Of a DNA stretch of 64,000 nucleotides, positions 36,381 through 48,773 are shown piece by piece; position 1 is the stretch's first letter, and each line of letters begins with the position of its first letter. This DNA is from Candidatus Scybalocola faecigallinarum. GTDB taxonomy: Bacteria; Bacillota; Clostridia; Lachnospirales; Lachnospiraceae. Below the pieces are notes generated by a model, which was not told where the DNA came from, did no database searches, and was given only the letters and a program-made list of their open reading frames with translations. Where the stretch lies: contig DVIT01000002.1 of assembly GCA_018711005.1 (NCBI GenBank), positions 50,337-114,336 of the forward strand. Reading direction: 5' to 3'. Both the position numbers and the translations under genes were made by a program.

Positions 36381-37136
36381 ATGAATATTATTGAAACTCA
36401 TGATCTGACCAAGTCTTATGGAGACTTTACCGCCGTTTCCCATGTTGACCTTCACATCCGCCAGGGTCGGGTCTACGGTTTTCTCGGCCCTAACGGTGCC
36501 GGAAAATCCACCACCATGAAAATGTTTTTAGGGCTGACCCGGCCTACGGGCGGCAGCTTTAGTATTGACGGAAAAAACTATCCTTCCCAGAGAACTGAAA
36601 TTTTAAAGGAGATCGGCTCATTTATTGAGGCCCCGGCCTTTTACGGCAATCTGACGGGCGAAGAAAATCTGGAAATGATCCGCCGTATCCTTGGCCTTCC
36701 AAGGCGCTGTGTGGAGGAAACACTGGAACTTGTGGGTCTGACGCCTTATAAAAACCGCCTGGCCAAAAAGTATTCCCTTGGTATGAAACAGCGCCTTGGT
36801 CTGGCTCAGGCTTTGATCGGCCGACCGCCCATTCTGATTCTTGACGAGCCGACCAACGGTCTTGACCCGGTGGGCATCCATGAAATTCGTTCCCTGATCC
36901 GCTCCCTGCCTCGACAATATGACTGCACAGTCCTTGTATCGTCCCACCTTCTTTCGGAAATCGAGCTAATGGCCGATGACATTGGTATCCTAAACCACGG
37001 CCACCTGCTGTTTGAAGGCACTTTTGACGAATTAAAGGCCATCGCCCGGTCTGATGGATTTCCTGCCGATAACCTGGAGCATATGTTTCTGGCCATGATC
37101 GACCAGGACAACCGAAAGCGGGTGAAGCAGCCATGA
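36381..37136 (+). CDS. ABC transporter ATP-binding protein (bacitracin/lantibiotic immunity type)
   Basis: 251 residues. Walker A GPNGAGKSTT, signature YSLGMKQRLG, Walker B LILDEPTNGLDP and switch His in VSSHLL. The BcrA/LanF-like length and the C-terminal GTFDELK region fit antimicrobial peptide export or immunity. GAAAGGAG supports the ATG at 36381 over an earlier in-frame start at 36285. It overlaps the permease gene by 4 bases. Confidence 0.9.
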   Translation: MNIIETHDLTKSYGDFTAVSHVDLHIRQGRVYGFLGPNGAGKSTTMKMFLGLTRPTGGSFSIDGKNYPSQRTEILKEIGSFIEAPAFYGNLTGEENLEMIRRILGLPRRCVEETLELVGLTPYKNRLAKKYSLGMKQRLGLAQALIGRPPILILDEPTNGLDPVGIHEIRSLIRSLPRQYDCTVLVSSHLLSEIELMADDIGILNHGHLLFEGTFDELKAIARSDGFPADNLEHMFLAMIDQDNRKRVKQP

Positions 37137-38755
37137 TCTTATATTTGGAACATCTCAAGCTTAAACGCACCGGATATTTTTGGACAATCCTCGCCGGAAG
37201 CCTGGCTGCCGCCGCATTTCCCGCCATCAATATGCTGGCCCGGGCCGAAACCTTTACCGCACAGCAGGGCAATGGCTTTTTGATCCTTCTTGACGCCAAC
37301 TGGCAAATGATGGCCATGCTCAACCTTCTTGTAATCGTTTGCGGTACCTGCATTATGTATCACACGGAATATTCCAACAACGGCCAGCAAAAAATGTCCG
37401 TGCTGCCCATCCATGGATTTTCCTTGTTTCTGGGGAAATTTGTCATTGCCCTATCCAGCCTGGCCTTTATGATCCTTATTGAAATACTGGCCTTATGGGG
37501 ATGCGCCCTTTACTGGTTTGACAGCTATACCACGAACATTCCCCTGCTGGTGCAAAACATAGCCTTTGCCTGGCTTTGTACGATTCCCGCAGTAATGATC
37601 ATGCTGGTCATTGCTTCCCAGTGCAAAAACATGTGGGTCTCCTTAGGGATCGGCGTGATCCTTGTTTTTACCTTTACTATTTTCCCCCGGGGAAATCTTG
37701 TGCTGGATCTTCTGCCCTTTTCCACCCCATATGCCATGCTCCACGAAATTTTGAAAAATGAACAGCTGTTTATTTATTGCTTTTCCTGCATTGCATGGAC
37801 TGTTGGCTTTGGCATGGCCGAAGCAGTGATCCAAAGGCTCCGCTGCCATCCGCCCCGGTTTAACAAGAAGATGGCTGCACGTAAATCTGTGTTCTCCAAA
37901 AGATCTGTGCCAAAAGAAACAGCCCCAGCCACAGGGCAGGAACCTTTTTCCAAGAGCCGGTTCTCTAAAGAAGCTTCATCATTAAGCTTCGCGGGCCTTG
38001 TTGGGATCGAATTTATGAAAATACGCCGCTCAAAAATCTTTTTGATCCTTCTTGCGCCGGTTGTTCTTATGTGGGTACCCGGTATATTAAATTCCGGCAC
38101 ATACTTTAAGCCCCAGGACATGTCCATTACACCGGAAAATAATTTCTTTATCCAGGGATTTATGGGCATGGTCTGGTTTATGATCCCGGCCACGCTGGTG
38201 ATCATTACTGTGCTGCTTACGCAGACGGAACGTTTTGGCCGGGGGATTTTAAAAATGCTGGCTCTGCCGGTCAGCCCCATACAGCTGTGTCTGGCTAAAT
38301 TTACAGTCCTGCTGGCTCTGTCCCTGATTCAGATGCTCATGATCCTGGCCGGATATTTTATCAGCGCTGCCATTGTGTCCGGGATCCATAACTACAACAT
38401 GATCCTTGATCCTATATTTGTTTTAAAATGGGGCATAGAGATTTTCATAAGCGCCATACCCATGGCTGCCGTTTTCTGGTTGATCGCAGTGCTGATCAAA
38501 ACTCCGATCTTTGCTGTTGGTGTTGGTCTGGCTTCCATTGTCCCGGCAGTGCTTATCTTAAATACACGGATCTGGTTTGTTTACCCCATGTGTTATCCCT
38601 TTTACCTGCTTATGGTGGAATACGGAAAGGCTGTTTCAGGTATGTTTGCCACATCCGTTCAGTGGCTGCCCTGGATCCCGGTGGCCATGGCCATCACTGC
38701 GGCCGCTCTGGCGATCACCTGTGTCCGCTTTGCCCCTTCCCAGACAGATTTATAA
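37133..38755 (+). CDS. ABC-2 type permease (peptide immunity transporter)
   Basis: 540 residues with about 12 membrane helices in two halves; a hydrophilic loop (about 240-285) separates them. This looks like two BcrB/LanE-type six-helix permeases fused into one protein, which would pair with an ATPase dimer. Coupled to the ATPase by a 4-base overlap. The substrate is unknown; control by the divergent two-component system suggests a membrane-active peptide. Confidence 0.85.
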   Translation: MILYLEHLKLKRTGYFWTILAGSLAAAAFPAINMLARAETFTAQQGNGFLILLDANWQMMAMLNLLVIVCGTCIMYHTEYSNNGQQKMSVLPIHGFSLFLGKFVIALSSLAFMILIEILALWGCALYWFDSYTTNIPLLVQNIAFAWLCTIPAVMIMLVIASQCKNMWVSLGIGVILVFTFTIFPRGNLVLDLLPFSTPYAMLHEILKNEQLFIYCFSCIAWTVGFGMAEAVIQRLRCHPPRFNKKMAARKSVFSKRSVPKETAPATGQEPFSKSRFSKEASSLSFAGLVGIEFMKIRRSKIFLILLAPVVLMWVPGILNSGTYFKPQDMSITPENNFFIQGFMGMVWFMIPATLVIITVLLTQTERFGRGILKMLALPVSPIQLCLAKFTVLLALSLIQMLMILAGYFISAAIVSGIHNYNMILDPIFVLKWGIEIFISAIPMAAVFWLIAVLIKTPIFAVGVGLASIVPAVLILNTRIWFVYPMCYPFYLLMVEYGKAVSGMFATSVQWLPWIPVAMAITAAALAITCVRFAPSQTDL

Positions 38756-38777
38756 ATTACAGAAAGGAATGTTTTTC

Positions 38778-39059
38778 ATGAAAAAGAAAATTTATATGAC
38801 AATTTCTACCCTTATGCTTTTTATTCCCTGGACGATCCTGATCTTTCGCATGTTTGACTGGGCCTTAAAAACCCCCGTAGCCCAGATTATGGCCTGCGCT
38901 TATGGCGCTTTTATGGTCTTTTCTTTTATTTTTACTTTACTTGCCTATACCCGGTCCGGAGTGAAAAATCCATGGATGCAAATTTGCCTGGTCATTACCG
39001 GCGTCTACGCTGTAGGCGCCATCGCCCTTATGGGTATGATGATCGTCGGACTATTTTAA
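38778..39059 (+). CDS. Small three- or four-helix membrane protein
   Basis: 93 residues, nearly all hydrophobic with helices at about 5-24, 32-55 and 68-92. GAAAGGAA lies before the ATG. It follows the ABC permease by 22 bases and belongs to the same operon. No family recognised; an accessory immunity or transporter subunit is possible. Confidence 0.75.
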   Translation: MKKKIYMTISTLMLFIPWTILIFRMFDWALKTPVAQIMACAYGAFMVFSFIFTLLAYTRSGVKNPWMQICLVITGVYAVGAIALMGMMIVGLF

Positions 39060-39088
39060 CTGCCCATCCCAGGAGGTGTTTTTCTGTT

Positions 39089-39625
39089 ATGAAATTATCA
39101 AAAAATACAAGTAAAAAACCACATCGCTCCTTTCTCAAAAGCCCCAGCCGCCCCACACTCACCCGGGCTGCCATTGTACTGTCCGCATGTTTTGTTTTGG
39201 GTCTTTCCGGCTGCGCCGGACAGGGAAGCTTAAAATACAGGATCCTTCACGGCTATGATCATCTGCTTTTATATTTCAGCCAACAGGCCCTCACTGACGA
39301 CAAAGACCTCCAGGGTACTAAAACCCCTGGAGAAGATTCTTACACCGGCACCTACAAGGCCAGCTACGACAGATTTTCCGGAACGGAGTATCTTTTCGGC
39401 GGCACAGCCCTCCACCATGGCGCTGACCGGCACCTGGACATAACTTATACGCTTACCGTAACCTCCGGGGAGGCACAGCTGTCCTGGAATGAAAAGCAGG
39501 AAATCCATACCATTGCCCGGGATACCCATAACGGTACCTATACCCTTTCCCTGTCCGACGGAGACAATTACATTGTCCTGGAAGGGAAGGACTTTACCGG
39601 CACGCTGGAAATGACGATTGAGTAA
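39089..39625 (+). CDS. Lipoprotein of the ABC immunity operon
   Basis: 178 residues. A long basic N-terminus (about 30 residues), hydrophobic segment and lipobox GLSGC give a lipid-anchored protein. The mature part is beta-rich with a repeated Thr/Gly/Tyr pattern. AGGAGG precedes the ATG. Position at the end of the ABC operon suggests a LanI-like immunity lipoprotein, by analogy only. Confidence 0.75.
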   Translation: MKLSKNTSKKPHRSFLKSPSRPTLTRAAIVLSACFVLGLSGCAGQGSLKYRILHGYDHLLLYFSQQALTDDKDLQGTKTPGEDSYTGTYKASYDRFSGTEYLFGGTALHHGADRHLDITYTLTVTSGEAQLSWNEKQEIHTIARDTHNGTYTLSLSDGDNYIVLEGKDFTGTLEMTIE

Positions 39626-39677
39626 CCTCCCCGTCTTTGGGGATGCCATCCCGGTTCAAACCTTTATTGTATTTTTC

Positions 39678-39706
39678 TTGACATATGTAGACCATCTACA
39701 TATACT
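39678..39706 (+). promoter_or_regulatory. Consensus promoter of padR gene
   Basis: TTGACA (39678-39683), 17-base spacer, TATACT (39701-39706). The spacer is almost entirely filled by a PadR-type palindrome, so the repressor would block polymerase directly. Confidence 0.8.
39683..39703 (+). promoter_or_regulatory. PadR operator 1
   Basis: Arms TATGTAGA and TCTACATA around CCA, with one further A/T pair outside. It matches the ATGT...ACAT pattern of PadR-family operators and lies between the -35 and -10 boxes. Confidence 0.75.
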
Positions 39707-39708
39707 TT

Positions 39709-39727
39709 TATGTAGATGATCTACATA
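39709..39727 (+). promoter_or_regulatory. PadR operator 2
   Basis: Same arms TATGTAGA / TCTACATA around TGA, 25 bases after operator 1 and just downstream of the -10 box. Confidence 0.75.
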
Positions 39728-39787
39728 TGTTGTAAAAATAACATAGAGCCATGATCAAAATTTATTAAGATTGGGATATAAAGTATA

Positions 39788-40117
39788 ATGGTTGAAAAAA
39801 GTTTATTTTCCGGGACAATTTCTATGATCGTGCTGAAACTATTAAGCGAACAAGACAGGTATGGACTTCAGATTATTGAAGTTCTTGCGAAACGTTCAAA
39901 TAAAGCGATCGAATTAAAGACAGGGACACTTTACCCGCTGCTCCACCAACTGGAAAACCGGGGATATATAACTTCATATAATAAGACTTCTTTTTCAGGC
40001 AAGATCCGAAAATACTATCATCTGACCCATGCCGGTCGGTTTTTTCTTGATACATGCCAGCAGGATTGGGAGGATTATGTAAAAATAGTCAACCATATTT
40101 TAAACACATCAAATTGA
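39788..40117 (+). CDS. PadR family transcriptional repressor
   Basis: 109 residues; winged helix with YGLQIIEVL and the recognition part KTGTLYPLLHQLENRGYI, then a short C-terminal dimer helix. Such regulators respond to small molecules or antimicrobials and often repress a neighbouring transporter. It is likely autoregulated through the two palindromes upstream. The ribosome binding site is weak (GGGATA). The nearest transporter, on the opposite strand downstream, is a broken FtsX-type permease, so its original target may be lost. Confidence 0.9.
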   Translation: MVEKSLFSGTISMIVLKLLSEQDRYGLQIIEVLAKRSNKAIELKTGTLYPLLHQLENRGYITSYNKTSFSGKIRKYYHLTHAGRFFLDTCQQDWEDYVKIVNHILNTSN

Positions 40118-40120
40118 TGC

Positions 40121-40181
40121 AAAAAATATCTCCACAGAAATTCATTGAAAAGCAATGACTGATTTCTGTGGAGATTTTTTA
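40121..40181. terminator. Bidirectional terminator after padR
   Basis: Arms ATCTCCACAGAAAT / ATTTCTGTGGAGAT (14 bp) with flanking A- and T-runs; serves padR and the permease remnant converging on it. Confidence 0.8.
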
Positions 40182-40187
40182 TTTCAC

Positions 40188-42666
<2,479 letters not shown>

Positions 42667-42709
42667 TTATACTCTCTTTTATTATCACCGCATTTAGCGC
42701 GGAGTTTGT

Positions 42710-43879
42710 TCAGTCAAAGCATTCCTGAAAGATCTCCAGCATCTCATCACTGCCAAGCTTTCGGTATCCACCCGGAGAATAGTGACAGGACGCGGCGATC
42801 TGCTTTAACCCATCCTTATCCGTCACCCCAAGCGCTTTAAGCGTTCCCGGCAGCCCAAGCTCTGCAGCAAAACCTTCCAGTGCGTCAATACCGGCTCTGG
42901 CCATTTGTTCTTCGCTGTGCCCATCCTTGGGGATATGCCAGACATTTTCTGCAAACCGGGCAAATTTTTCCACACTGTCTTTATAAATATGACGGTAATA
43001 CACCGGCTGCAAAACAGCAACAGCACAGCTGTGATTGCAATTTGTATAAGCGCCCAGCTGATGGGCCATGAGATGGCATGTAAAATCGCACTTCTTCCCC
43101 ATTTTGATCAGGCGGTTCTCCGATAGTGTGGACGCCCACAGCAAATTGCTCCTTGCCGTATAATCCCCGGGATTTTCCACAGCGATCCTTGCATTTTTTA
43201 TAATGCTTCGCATTAACGCCTCTGCAAGCTCATCGGAAACATTTTGCTCATCCGGTTCGCTGAAATAGGTCTCCATAATATGGGACAAACTGTCAAAGGC
43301 GCCGGAGGCCATCTGCAATTTAGGAAGGCTGAAGGTATATGCCGGATCCATTAAAGCGAATACCGGATTGCACTTGGGATAATCATAGCCGATCTTTACT
43401 TTTTGGACTTCATTGGTAATCACAGCAGCACCGTTGCACTCGCTTCCCGTGCCTCCTGCGGTAACGATCACGCCTACGGAAACAGGGTCAAAATCAACGA
43501 TCCCACGCCGGTCCCAAAAATTTCCCCAGGCATCCCCGTCATATCCGGCAGCCAGAGCCACGCCCTTGCAGCAGTCCATTACAGATCCGCCGCCGATCCC
43601 CAGGATCATTTTTACCTTCTTTGACCGTACAAGGCGCACACCCTCTAAAACCTTTTGATAGGTAGGATTGGGCATGATCCCCGGAAATTCTACAACATTC
43701 TTTCCTTCCTTCATAAGAATGTTCAGAACTTCATCATAAATCCCGTTTTTCTTAACCGACCCCTGCCCATAGGCTAAAAGCACCGTATCGAAATCCTTTA
43801 TAAGACATGCCAGAAATTCCCGGACACAGCCCCGGCCAAAAAAGACCTTGGTCTTATTTTCATAAATAAAATTGTTCAC
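42710..43879 (-). CDS. Iron-containing alcohol dehydrogenase (butanol dehydrogenase type)
   Basis: 389 residues. An N-terminal NAD(P)-binding part with GGGSVMDCCKGVA and the metal-binding half with DSLSHIMETYF and HLMAHQLGAY, followed by the NCNHSCAVAV ligand region. It reduces aldehydes to alcohols with NAD(P)H, for example butanal to butanol, as a redox sink. The start is GTG at 43879 with AGGAGG 8 bases ahead. A terminator separates it from the LysR remnant upstream. Confidence 0.9.
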   Translation of the reverse strand: MNNFIYENKTKVFFGRGCVREFLACLIKDFDTVLLAYGQGSVKKNGIYDEVLNILMKEGKNVVEFPGIMPNPTYQKVLEGVRLVRSKKVKMILGIGGGSVMDCCKGVALAAGYDGDAWGNFWDRRGIVDFDPVSVGVIVTAGGTGSECNGAAVITNEVQKVKIGYDYPKCNPVFALMDPAYTFSLPKLQMASGAFDSLSHIMETYFSEPDEQNVSDELAEALMRSIIKNARIAVENPGDYTARSNLLWASTLSENRLIKMGKKCDFTCHLMAHQLGAYTNCNHSCAVAVLQPVYYRHIYKDSVEKFARFAENVWHIPKDGHSEEQMARAGIDALEGFAAELGLPGTLKALGVTDKDGLKQIAASCHYSPGGYRKLGSDEMLEIFQECFD

Positions 43880-43916
43880 TTTATGTCCCTCCTGGTCCTC
43901 TTTCTGTTATCATTAT

Positions 43917-43945
43917 AAAAAAAAAGAGACTTCCGCAGAAGTCTC
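43917..43945 (-). terminator. Terminator downstream of LysR remnant
   Basis: Arms GAGACTTC / GAAGTCTC around CGCA; on the minus strand an uninterrupted T-run follows. Confidence 0.8.
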
Positions 43946-43974
43946 GATTAGTTTCTCAGTTATTACCTTTCAGT

Positions 43975-44854
43975 TTAAACGGCTGTTTTTACAGCCTTTA
44001 AAAAACGTTTCACTAAAGGTGACGGCTGAGGGGAATGGAGGATCCCATAGGGAATCGTATACTTCCATTCTACAGGGATCACTTTCAGCAGGGGATGGAC
44101 CTCATTCCAGTTTTCCACCACCATAAGAATGTCATTGCTGTTTCCGCACCGGTTAAAAATATCCACACTGTAAATGTCAAAGTCAACTACATGGATCTGG
44201 GGATGGTTTTGCCATATGTCATCTCTCAGTTCATCCACATAGTTGCTCCAGCCCCGGTGCATCATTAGAAAATTTTCTCCATGGAGATCCTGGAAGGTAA
44301 GTATATCCTTTTCCGCCAGACGGTGGTTTAAAGATACAGCACAGCAGATGTTTTGCCTGGACAGCTCCAATCCGGCACACTGACGAAGCTTTAACATGGT
44401 CTCATCAAAAATACCGGCCACCACATCAATATTTTGTCCCAGATTTTTTAAGATTTCCCGGGCATTTTCCAGGCTGTTCATATAAGGAACGATCTGCAGG
44501 CGTATATCCGGATAGTTTTTCTGAATCTTCGCCCAAAGGCGCTGCCGGCGTCATGGGTGAAGTACCTACCCTGACCACGTTATCCTTTTCCTCCATGGCT
44601 TTTTTAGCCCGTTCCACAGACTCTTTACAATACTGGATAATATATTTGGCATCTTTATATAAAGACTTTCCCGCCTCTGTAAGTACAAGCCCCCGGTGCG
44701 TCCTTATAAACAATTTCAGTCCAAGATCCTTCTCCAGGAGATTGATCTGTTTTGTAACCGCAGGCGGCGTAATGTAAAGGGCCTCCGCCGCTTTATTAAA
44801 GCTTCCCAGATCCGCTACTACAATAAATGTCTCAAGCTGCAGATTATACATCAT
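43975..44854 (-). pseudogene. LysR family regulator with frameshift
   Basis: The N-terminal helix-turn-helix (FNKAAEALYITPPAVTKQI) and linker read in one frame to RVGTSPMTPA, and the effector domain continues in another from RLWAKIQ to the end. A one-base gain or two-base loss lies at about 44541-44544. Corrected length (about 292) is normal for LysR. It may have controlled the alcohol dehydrogenase downstream. A sequencing error cannot be excluded. Confidence 0.8.
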
Positions 44855-45104
44855 CGTCCTCCTCTATAGCATTCCTCACCAGAAGCTTTAAAAGCATCCC
44901 GGCTTAAAGGTCATTCTCTCCCTTTTATATTTTACTACGTTACCAGTTAAAAAGCCAGAACATATTTTTCAGTTTCCATATTCCTGATGCCGCCAGACCA
45001 GATCCGGACAAATGCCCAAACGGAACGCATCTATATATTCCTTGCATAAAATTCTGTTTTGCATTAAACTAAATACATAGGACAATCTAATAAAGGAGCT
45101 TTAG

Positions 45105-46016
45105 ATGAATCTTAATTTTGAATATTATAAAGTATTTTATTATGTTTCCAAATACGGCAGTCTGACCAGGGCCGCCAGCGTTTTAATGACAAGCCAGCCG
45201 GCTATTACCCGTACTATCCACAACCTGGAAAACGAAATCGGCTGCCGCCTGTTTATACGCAGCAAAAACGGCGTAGAACTGACGCCGGAAGGCCGGATCT
45301 TTAATAAATATATTTCCGCAGCCTGCTCCCAGATCTTTAAAGGGGAAAATGCCCTGTCCGGCATGATCAGCCTGGATAACGGCACGGTCTGCATCAGCGC
45401 TACAGAAACAGCCCTTCACTGCTGTCTGTTCCAGGCCGTAGAGAAATTTAATGAACAATACCCTAATGTACAGTTTAATCTGCTGAACAACAGCACCATC
45501 CATTCCATCCAGGCTTTAAAGGAAGGTCGCATTGATATGGCCATGGTCTCCTCTCTGCCCCACCAGATGGAAAGTCCCCTGAAAGTAAAAAAACTGAGAA
45601 AATACCGGGACATACTCATTGGAGGAAGCAAGTTCCGCCATTTAAAAGATAAGCCGACCACACTGAAAGACCTTAAAGACTATCCGTGGATCAGCCTGAC
45701 TTCCGGGTCTATTACCAGAAAATTAGTTGAACAATATTTTAACGAACTGGGACTGTCCTTTAACCCGGACATTGAACTGGCAACAACCGATATGATCCTC
45801 CTGGCCGTGCGTCACAACCTGGGCATCGGGTTTATCCCCGAGGAATTTGCCGCAGAAGACATCCGCCGGGAATCTGTTTTCCAGATCACCGTCAACGAAA
45901 AGCTTCCTGACCGGCATATTCTTTTAATTTATGACACAGAATATCCTCAGAGTATTGCTTCCAAAACGTTTCAAAATTTTCTTCTTTCCGGAGCCTATTT
46001 GCAGGAACAAAGTTGA
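45105..46016 (+). CDS. LysR family transcriptional regulator
   Basis: 303 residues. Winged helix-turn-helix with LTRAASVLMTSQPAITRTI, the long linker helix, then a two-lobed effector-binding domain (about 90-295). AAAGGAG lies before the ATG. It precedes the phosphoketolase gene by about 200 bases on the same strand. LysR genes more often control divergent genes, so a role in phosphoketolase control is only possible. Confidence 0.92.
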   Translation: MNLNFEYYKVFYYVSKYGSLTRAASVLMTSQPAITRTIHNLENEIGCRLFIRSKNGVELTPEGRIFNKYISAACSQIFKGENALSGMISLDNGTVCISATETALHCCLFQAVEKFNEQYPNVQFNLLNNSTIHSIQALKEGRIDMAMVSSLPHQMESPLKVKKLRKYRDILIGGSKFRHLKDKPTTLKDLKDYPWISLTSGSITRKLVEQYFNELGLSFNPDIELATTDMILLAVRHNLGIGFIPEEFAAEDIRRESVFQITVNEKLPDRHILLIYDTEYPQSIASKTFQNFLLSGAYLQEQS

Positions 46017-46090
46017 AAAACCGGAGAAATATTCTTTTTCAGCAGGATTATCCATAAGTTTTTGATATGGATGTAATACAGAAACTTTAT

Positions 46091-46119
46091 TTTACGGCAT
46101 AGTTCTTTCATGATATAAT
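46091..46119 (+). promoter_or_regulatory. Promoter of phosphoketolase gene
   Basis: TTTACG (46091-46096), 17-base spacer, TATAAT (46114-46119); about 100 bases of leader before the ATG. Confidence 0.65.
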
Positions 46120-46227
46120 ACACATAGTTAATTATTTAACGAATACACGTTACCAATTAACAATGGAGATCATCAGTATCTGTTATCCGCAGTGCTGTGA
46201 AAAAATTTTAAAGAAAGAAGGATGAAC

Positions 46228-48609
46228 ATGCAAGAAAACACATGCCTGGAAAAACAGCCATTGTCTCAGGAAATGCTGGAGAAAATGGACGCTTACTGGC
46301 GTGCCACCAATTACCTGTCCGCCGGACAGCTCTATCTGCTGGACAATCCGCTGCTGAAAGAGCCTCTGACCATGGATCACATTAAGAAAAAGATCGTTGG
46401 TCACTGGGGAACTGTACCTGGACAGAACTTTATTTACGTTCACTGCAACCGCGCCATCAAGCGCTACGATCTGGATATGATTCTGCTGTCCGGCCCCGGA
46501 CACGGCGGAAACTTCCTGATCGCCAACACTTATCTTGACGGAAGCTACAGTGAAGTATATCCAAACATCAGCCAGGATGAAGAAGGCATGAAAAAAATGT
46601 TCAAGCAGTTTTCATTTCCATGCGGCGTACCCAGCCACTGCGCACCGGAAACTCCTGGCTCCATTAACGAAGGCGGCGAGCTGGGCTACTCTATCGCACA
46701 TGCTTTCGGCGCTGTACTTGACAACCCGGATCTGATTGCAACTGTTGTTGTGGGCGACGGCGAAGCTGAAACAGGCCCATTGGCAACTTCCTGGCACTCC
46801 AACAAGTTCCTGAATCCTATTACTGACGGTGCCGTACTGCCGATCCTCCACTTAAACGGTTATAAGATCAGCAATCCGACAATCTTCTCCCGTATCTCCC
46901 ATGAAGAACTTGAAAGCTTCTTCAGAGGCTGCGGCTGGAAACCGTACTTTGTTGAAGGCGACGATCCTATGACCATGCATAAGCTCATGGCAGAAACAAT
47001 GGACGCAGTGATCGAAGAAATTAAATCTATTCAGAAAAATGCCCGTGAAAACAACGATCCTGAACGTCCGCTCTGGCCAATGATCGTTCTGCGCACACCA
47101 AAGGGCTGGACAGGTCCAAAGGTAGTTGACGGAAAGCAGATCGAAGGTTCTTTCCGCGCACATCAGGTGCCTCTTACAATGGAATCTCCGGAACATCTGG
47201 ATCTGTTAAAAGAATGGCTTGAAAGCTATCACGCAGAGGAACTTTTCGATGAAAAAGGCCGTCTGATCCCTGAACTTCAGGAATTAGCGCCTAAGGGAAA
47301 TGCCCGTCTTGGCGCTAATCCTCATGCCAACGGCGGTCTCCTCTTAAAAGACCTTCGTCTCCCGGATTTCCGTGATTACGGCATTGAAGTAGAACCCGGA
47401 AAGACAAAGGCTCAGGATATGATCGAACTTGGCGGATACATCCGCGACATTTTCAAGCTTAACGAAGAAAACCGCAACTTCCGTATTTTCGGGCCGGACG
47501 AAAGTATGTCCAACCGTCTGTACAAGGTTTTCGAGGCTCAGAACCGCGACTGGAACGCCGGACTTTTAGATACTGATGACTGCCTTGCAAGAGACGGCCG
47601 TATCATGGACGGTATGCTCAGCGAGCATATGTGCGAAGGCTGGTTAGAAGGTTATCTTCTCACCGGACGTCACGGATTCTTCGCAAGCTATGAAGCATTT
47701 ATCCGTATCGTTGACTCCATGGCTGCACAGCATGCAAAATGGTTAAAAGTTTGCAATCAGCTTTCCTGGAGACAGCCCATCGCATCCTTAAACTTCATCC
47801 TGACTTCCAACGTATGGCAGCAGGACCACAACGGATTTACACATCAGGATCCCGGTTTCCTGGATCACATTGCCAATAAGAAGGCAGACGTTGTCCGCAT
47901 GTATCTTCCACCGGATACGAACTGTCTCCTCTCCTGCTTTGATCACTGCATCAAGAGCAAGAACTATGTAAACGCTATCGTAGCTTCCAAGCACCCAAGC
48001 TGCCAGTGGCTGTCCATGGAGCAGGCTGTTAAGCACTGCACCCAGGGTATTGGTATCTGGGATTGGGCAAGCAACGACTGCGGCGAAGAACCGGATATTG
48101 TTATGGCATGCTGCGGTGATACACCGACACTTGAAACTATGGCTGCTGTTACAATCCTTCGTGATGAAATGCCTGAACTTAAGATCCGTGTTGTTAATGT
48201 TGTCGATCTGTTCAAGATGCAGTCTGACCACAAACATCCTCACGGTCTCAGCGATGCTGAATATGATATGATCTTCACAAAAGACAGACCGATCATCTTC
48301 GCATTCCATGGCTATCCGACACTGATCCATGAGCTAACTTATGAGCGTACAAACCATAACATCTCCGTTCATGGCTATCAGGAAGAAGGTACCATCACAA
48401 CACCATTTGATATGCGTGTACAGAACCAGATCGACCGGTTCAACCTTGTAAAAGATGCGATCCTTCATCTTCCTGAACTGGGCAACAGAGGTTCCCACCT
48501 CATCCAGATGATGAACGATAAGCTCATCGAGCACAAGCAGTACATTGCTGAATATGGCCAGGATATGGAAGAAATCCGTAACTGGGAATGGCATGTTCCT
48601 GAAAACTAA
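46228..48609 (+). CDS. xfp: Xylulose-5-phosphate/fructose-6-phosphate phosphoketolase
   Basis: 793 residues. Thiamine diphosphate enzyme splitting xylulose 5-phosphate (or fructose 6-phosphate) with phosphate into acetyl phosphate and glyceraldehyde 3-phosphate (or erythrose 4-phosphate). Conserved pieces: [37 protein letters not shown] (ThDP/Mg), [10 protein letters not shown] and the [16 protein letters not shown] segment [12 protein letters not shown]. An ATG at 46222 overlaps the ribosome binding site; GAAGG is 6 bases before the ATG at 46228. Codon use differs from its neighbours (frequent CGT, AAC, TTC, GAA), as in highly expressed genes. Works with rpe and thiN products. Confidence 0.96.
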   Translation: MQENTCLEKQPLSQEMLEKMDAYWRATNYLSAGQLYLLDNPLLKEPLTMDHIKKKIVGHWGTVPGQNFIYVHCNRAIKRYDLDMILLSGPGHGGNFLIANTYLDGSYSEVYPNISQDEEGMKKMFKQFSFPCGVPSHCAPETPGSINEGGELGYSIAHAFGAVLDNPDLIATVVVGDGEAETGPLATSWHSNKFLNPITDGAVLPILHLNGYKISNPTIFSRISHEELESFFRGCGWKPYFVEGDDPMTMHKLMAETMDAVIEEIKSIQKNARENNDPERPLWPMIVLRTPKGWTGPKVVDGKQIEGSFRAHQVPLTMESPEHLDLLKEWLESYHAEELFDEKGRLIPELQELAPKGNARLGANPHANGGLLLKDLRLPDFRDYGIEVEPGKTKAQDMIELGGYIRDIFKLNEENRNFRIFGPDESMSNRLYKVFEAQNRDWNAGLLDTDDCLARDGRIMDGMLSEHMCEGWLEGYLLTGRHGFFASYEAFIRIVDSMAAQHAKWLKVCNQLSWRQPIASLNFILTSNVWQQDHNGFTHQDPGFLDHIANKKADVVRMYLPPDTNCLLSCFDHCIKSKNYVNAIVASKHPSCQWLSMEQAVKHCTQGIGIWDWASNDCGEEPDIVMACCGDTPTLETMAAVTILRDEMPELKIRVVNVVDLFKMQSDHKHPHGLSDAEYDMIFTKDRPIIFAFHGYPTLIHELTYERTNHNISVHGYQEEGTITTPFDMRVQNQIDRFNLVKDAILHLPELGNRGSHLIQMMNDKLIEHKQYIAEYGQDMEEIRNWEWHVPEN

Positions 48610-48626
48610 TTTATAAAAACGCACAC

Positions 48627-48662
48627 GGGGCAGACGAGATTCATATAGATCTCGCCTGCCCC
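48627..48662 (+). terminator. Hairpin after phosphoketolase gene
   Basis: GGGGCAG / CTGCCCC outer and CGAGAT / ATCTCG inner arms with an 8-base loop, 18 bases after the stop. The T-tract is weak. Confidence 0.6.
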
Positions 48663-48773
48663 TCTGTTCATCGTCCTGATCCTTGGCCTCGGACTATGCC
48701 TGGGCGCCGGTATCCGGCAAAAAAAACAGGAAATCCTCTGAAGCGGTTCAGAGAGCTGACCGGTAACAATACT

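Noticed and set aside
47788..48330. 180-codon minus-strand frame inside the phosphoketolase gene
   Set aside because: Shadow caused by biased codon use of a highly expressed gene.
48664..48741. Plus-strand frame reading LFIVLILGLGLCLGAGIRQ before a stop, like the end of a membrane protein
   Set aside because: No start codon or ribosome binding site, and only 25 codons; may be a tiny remnant, but chance cannot be excluded.
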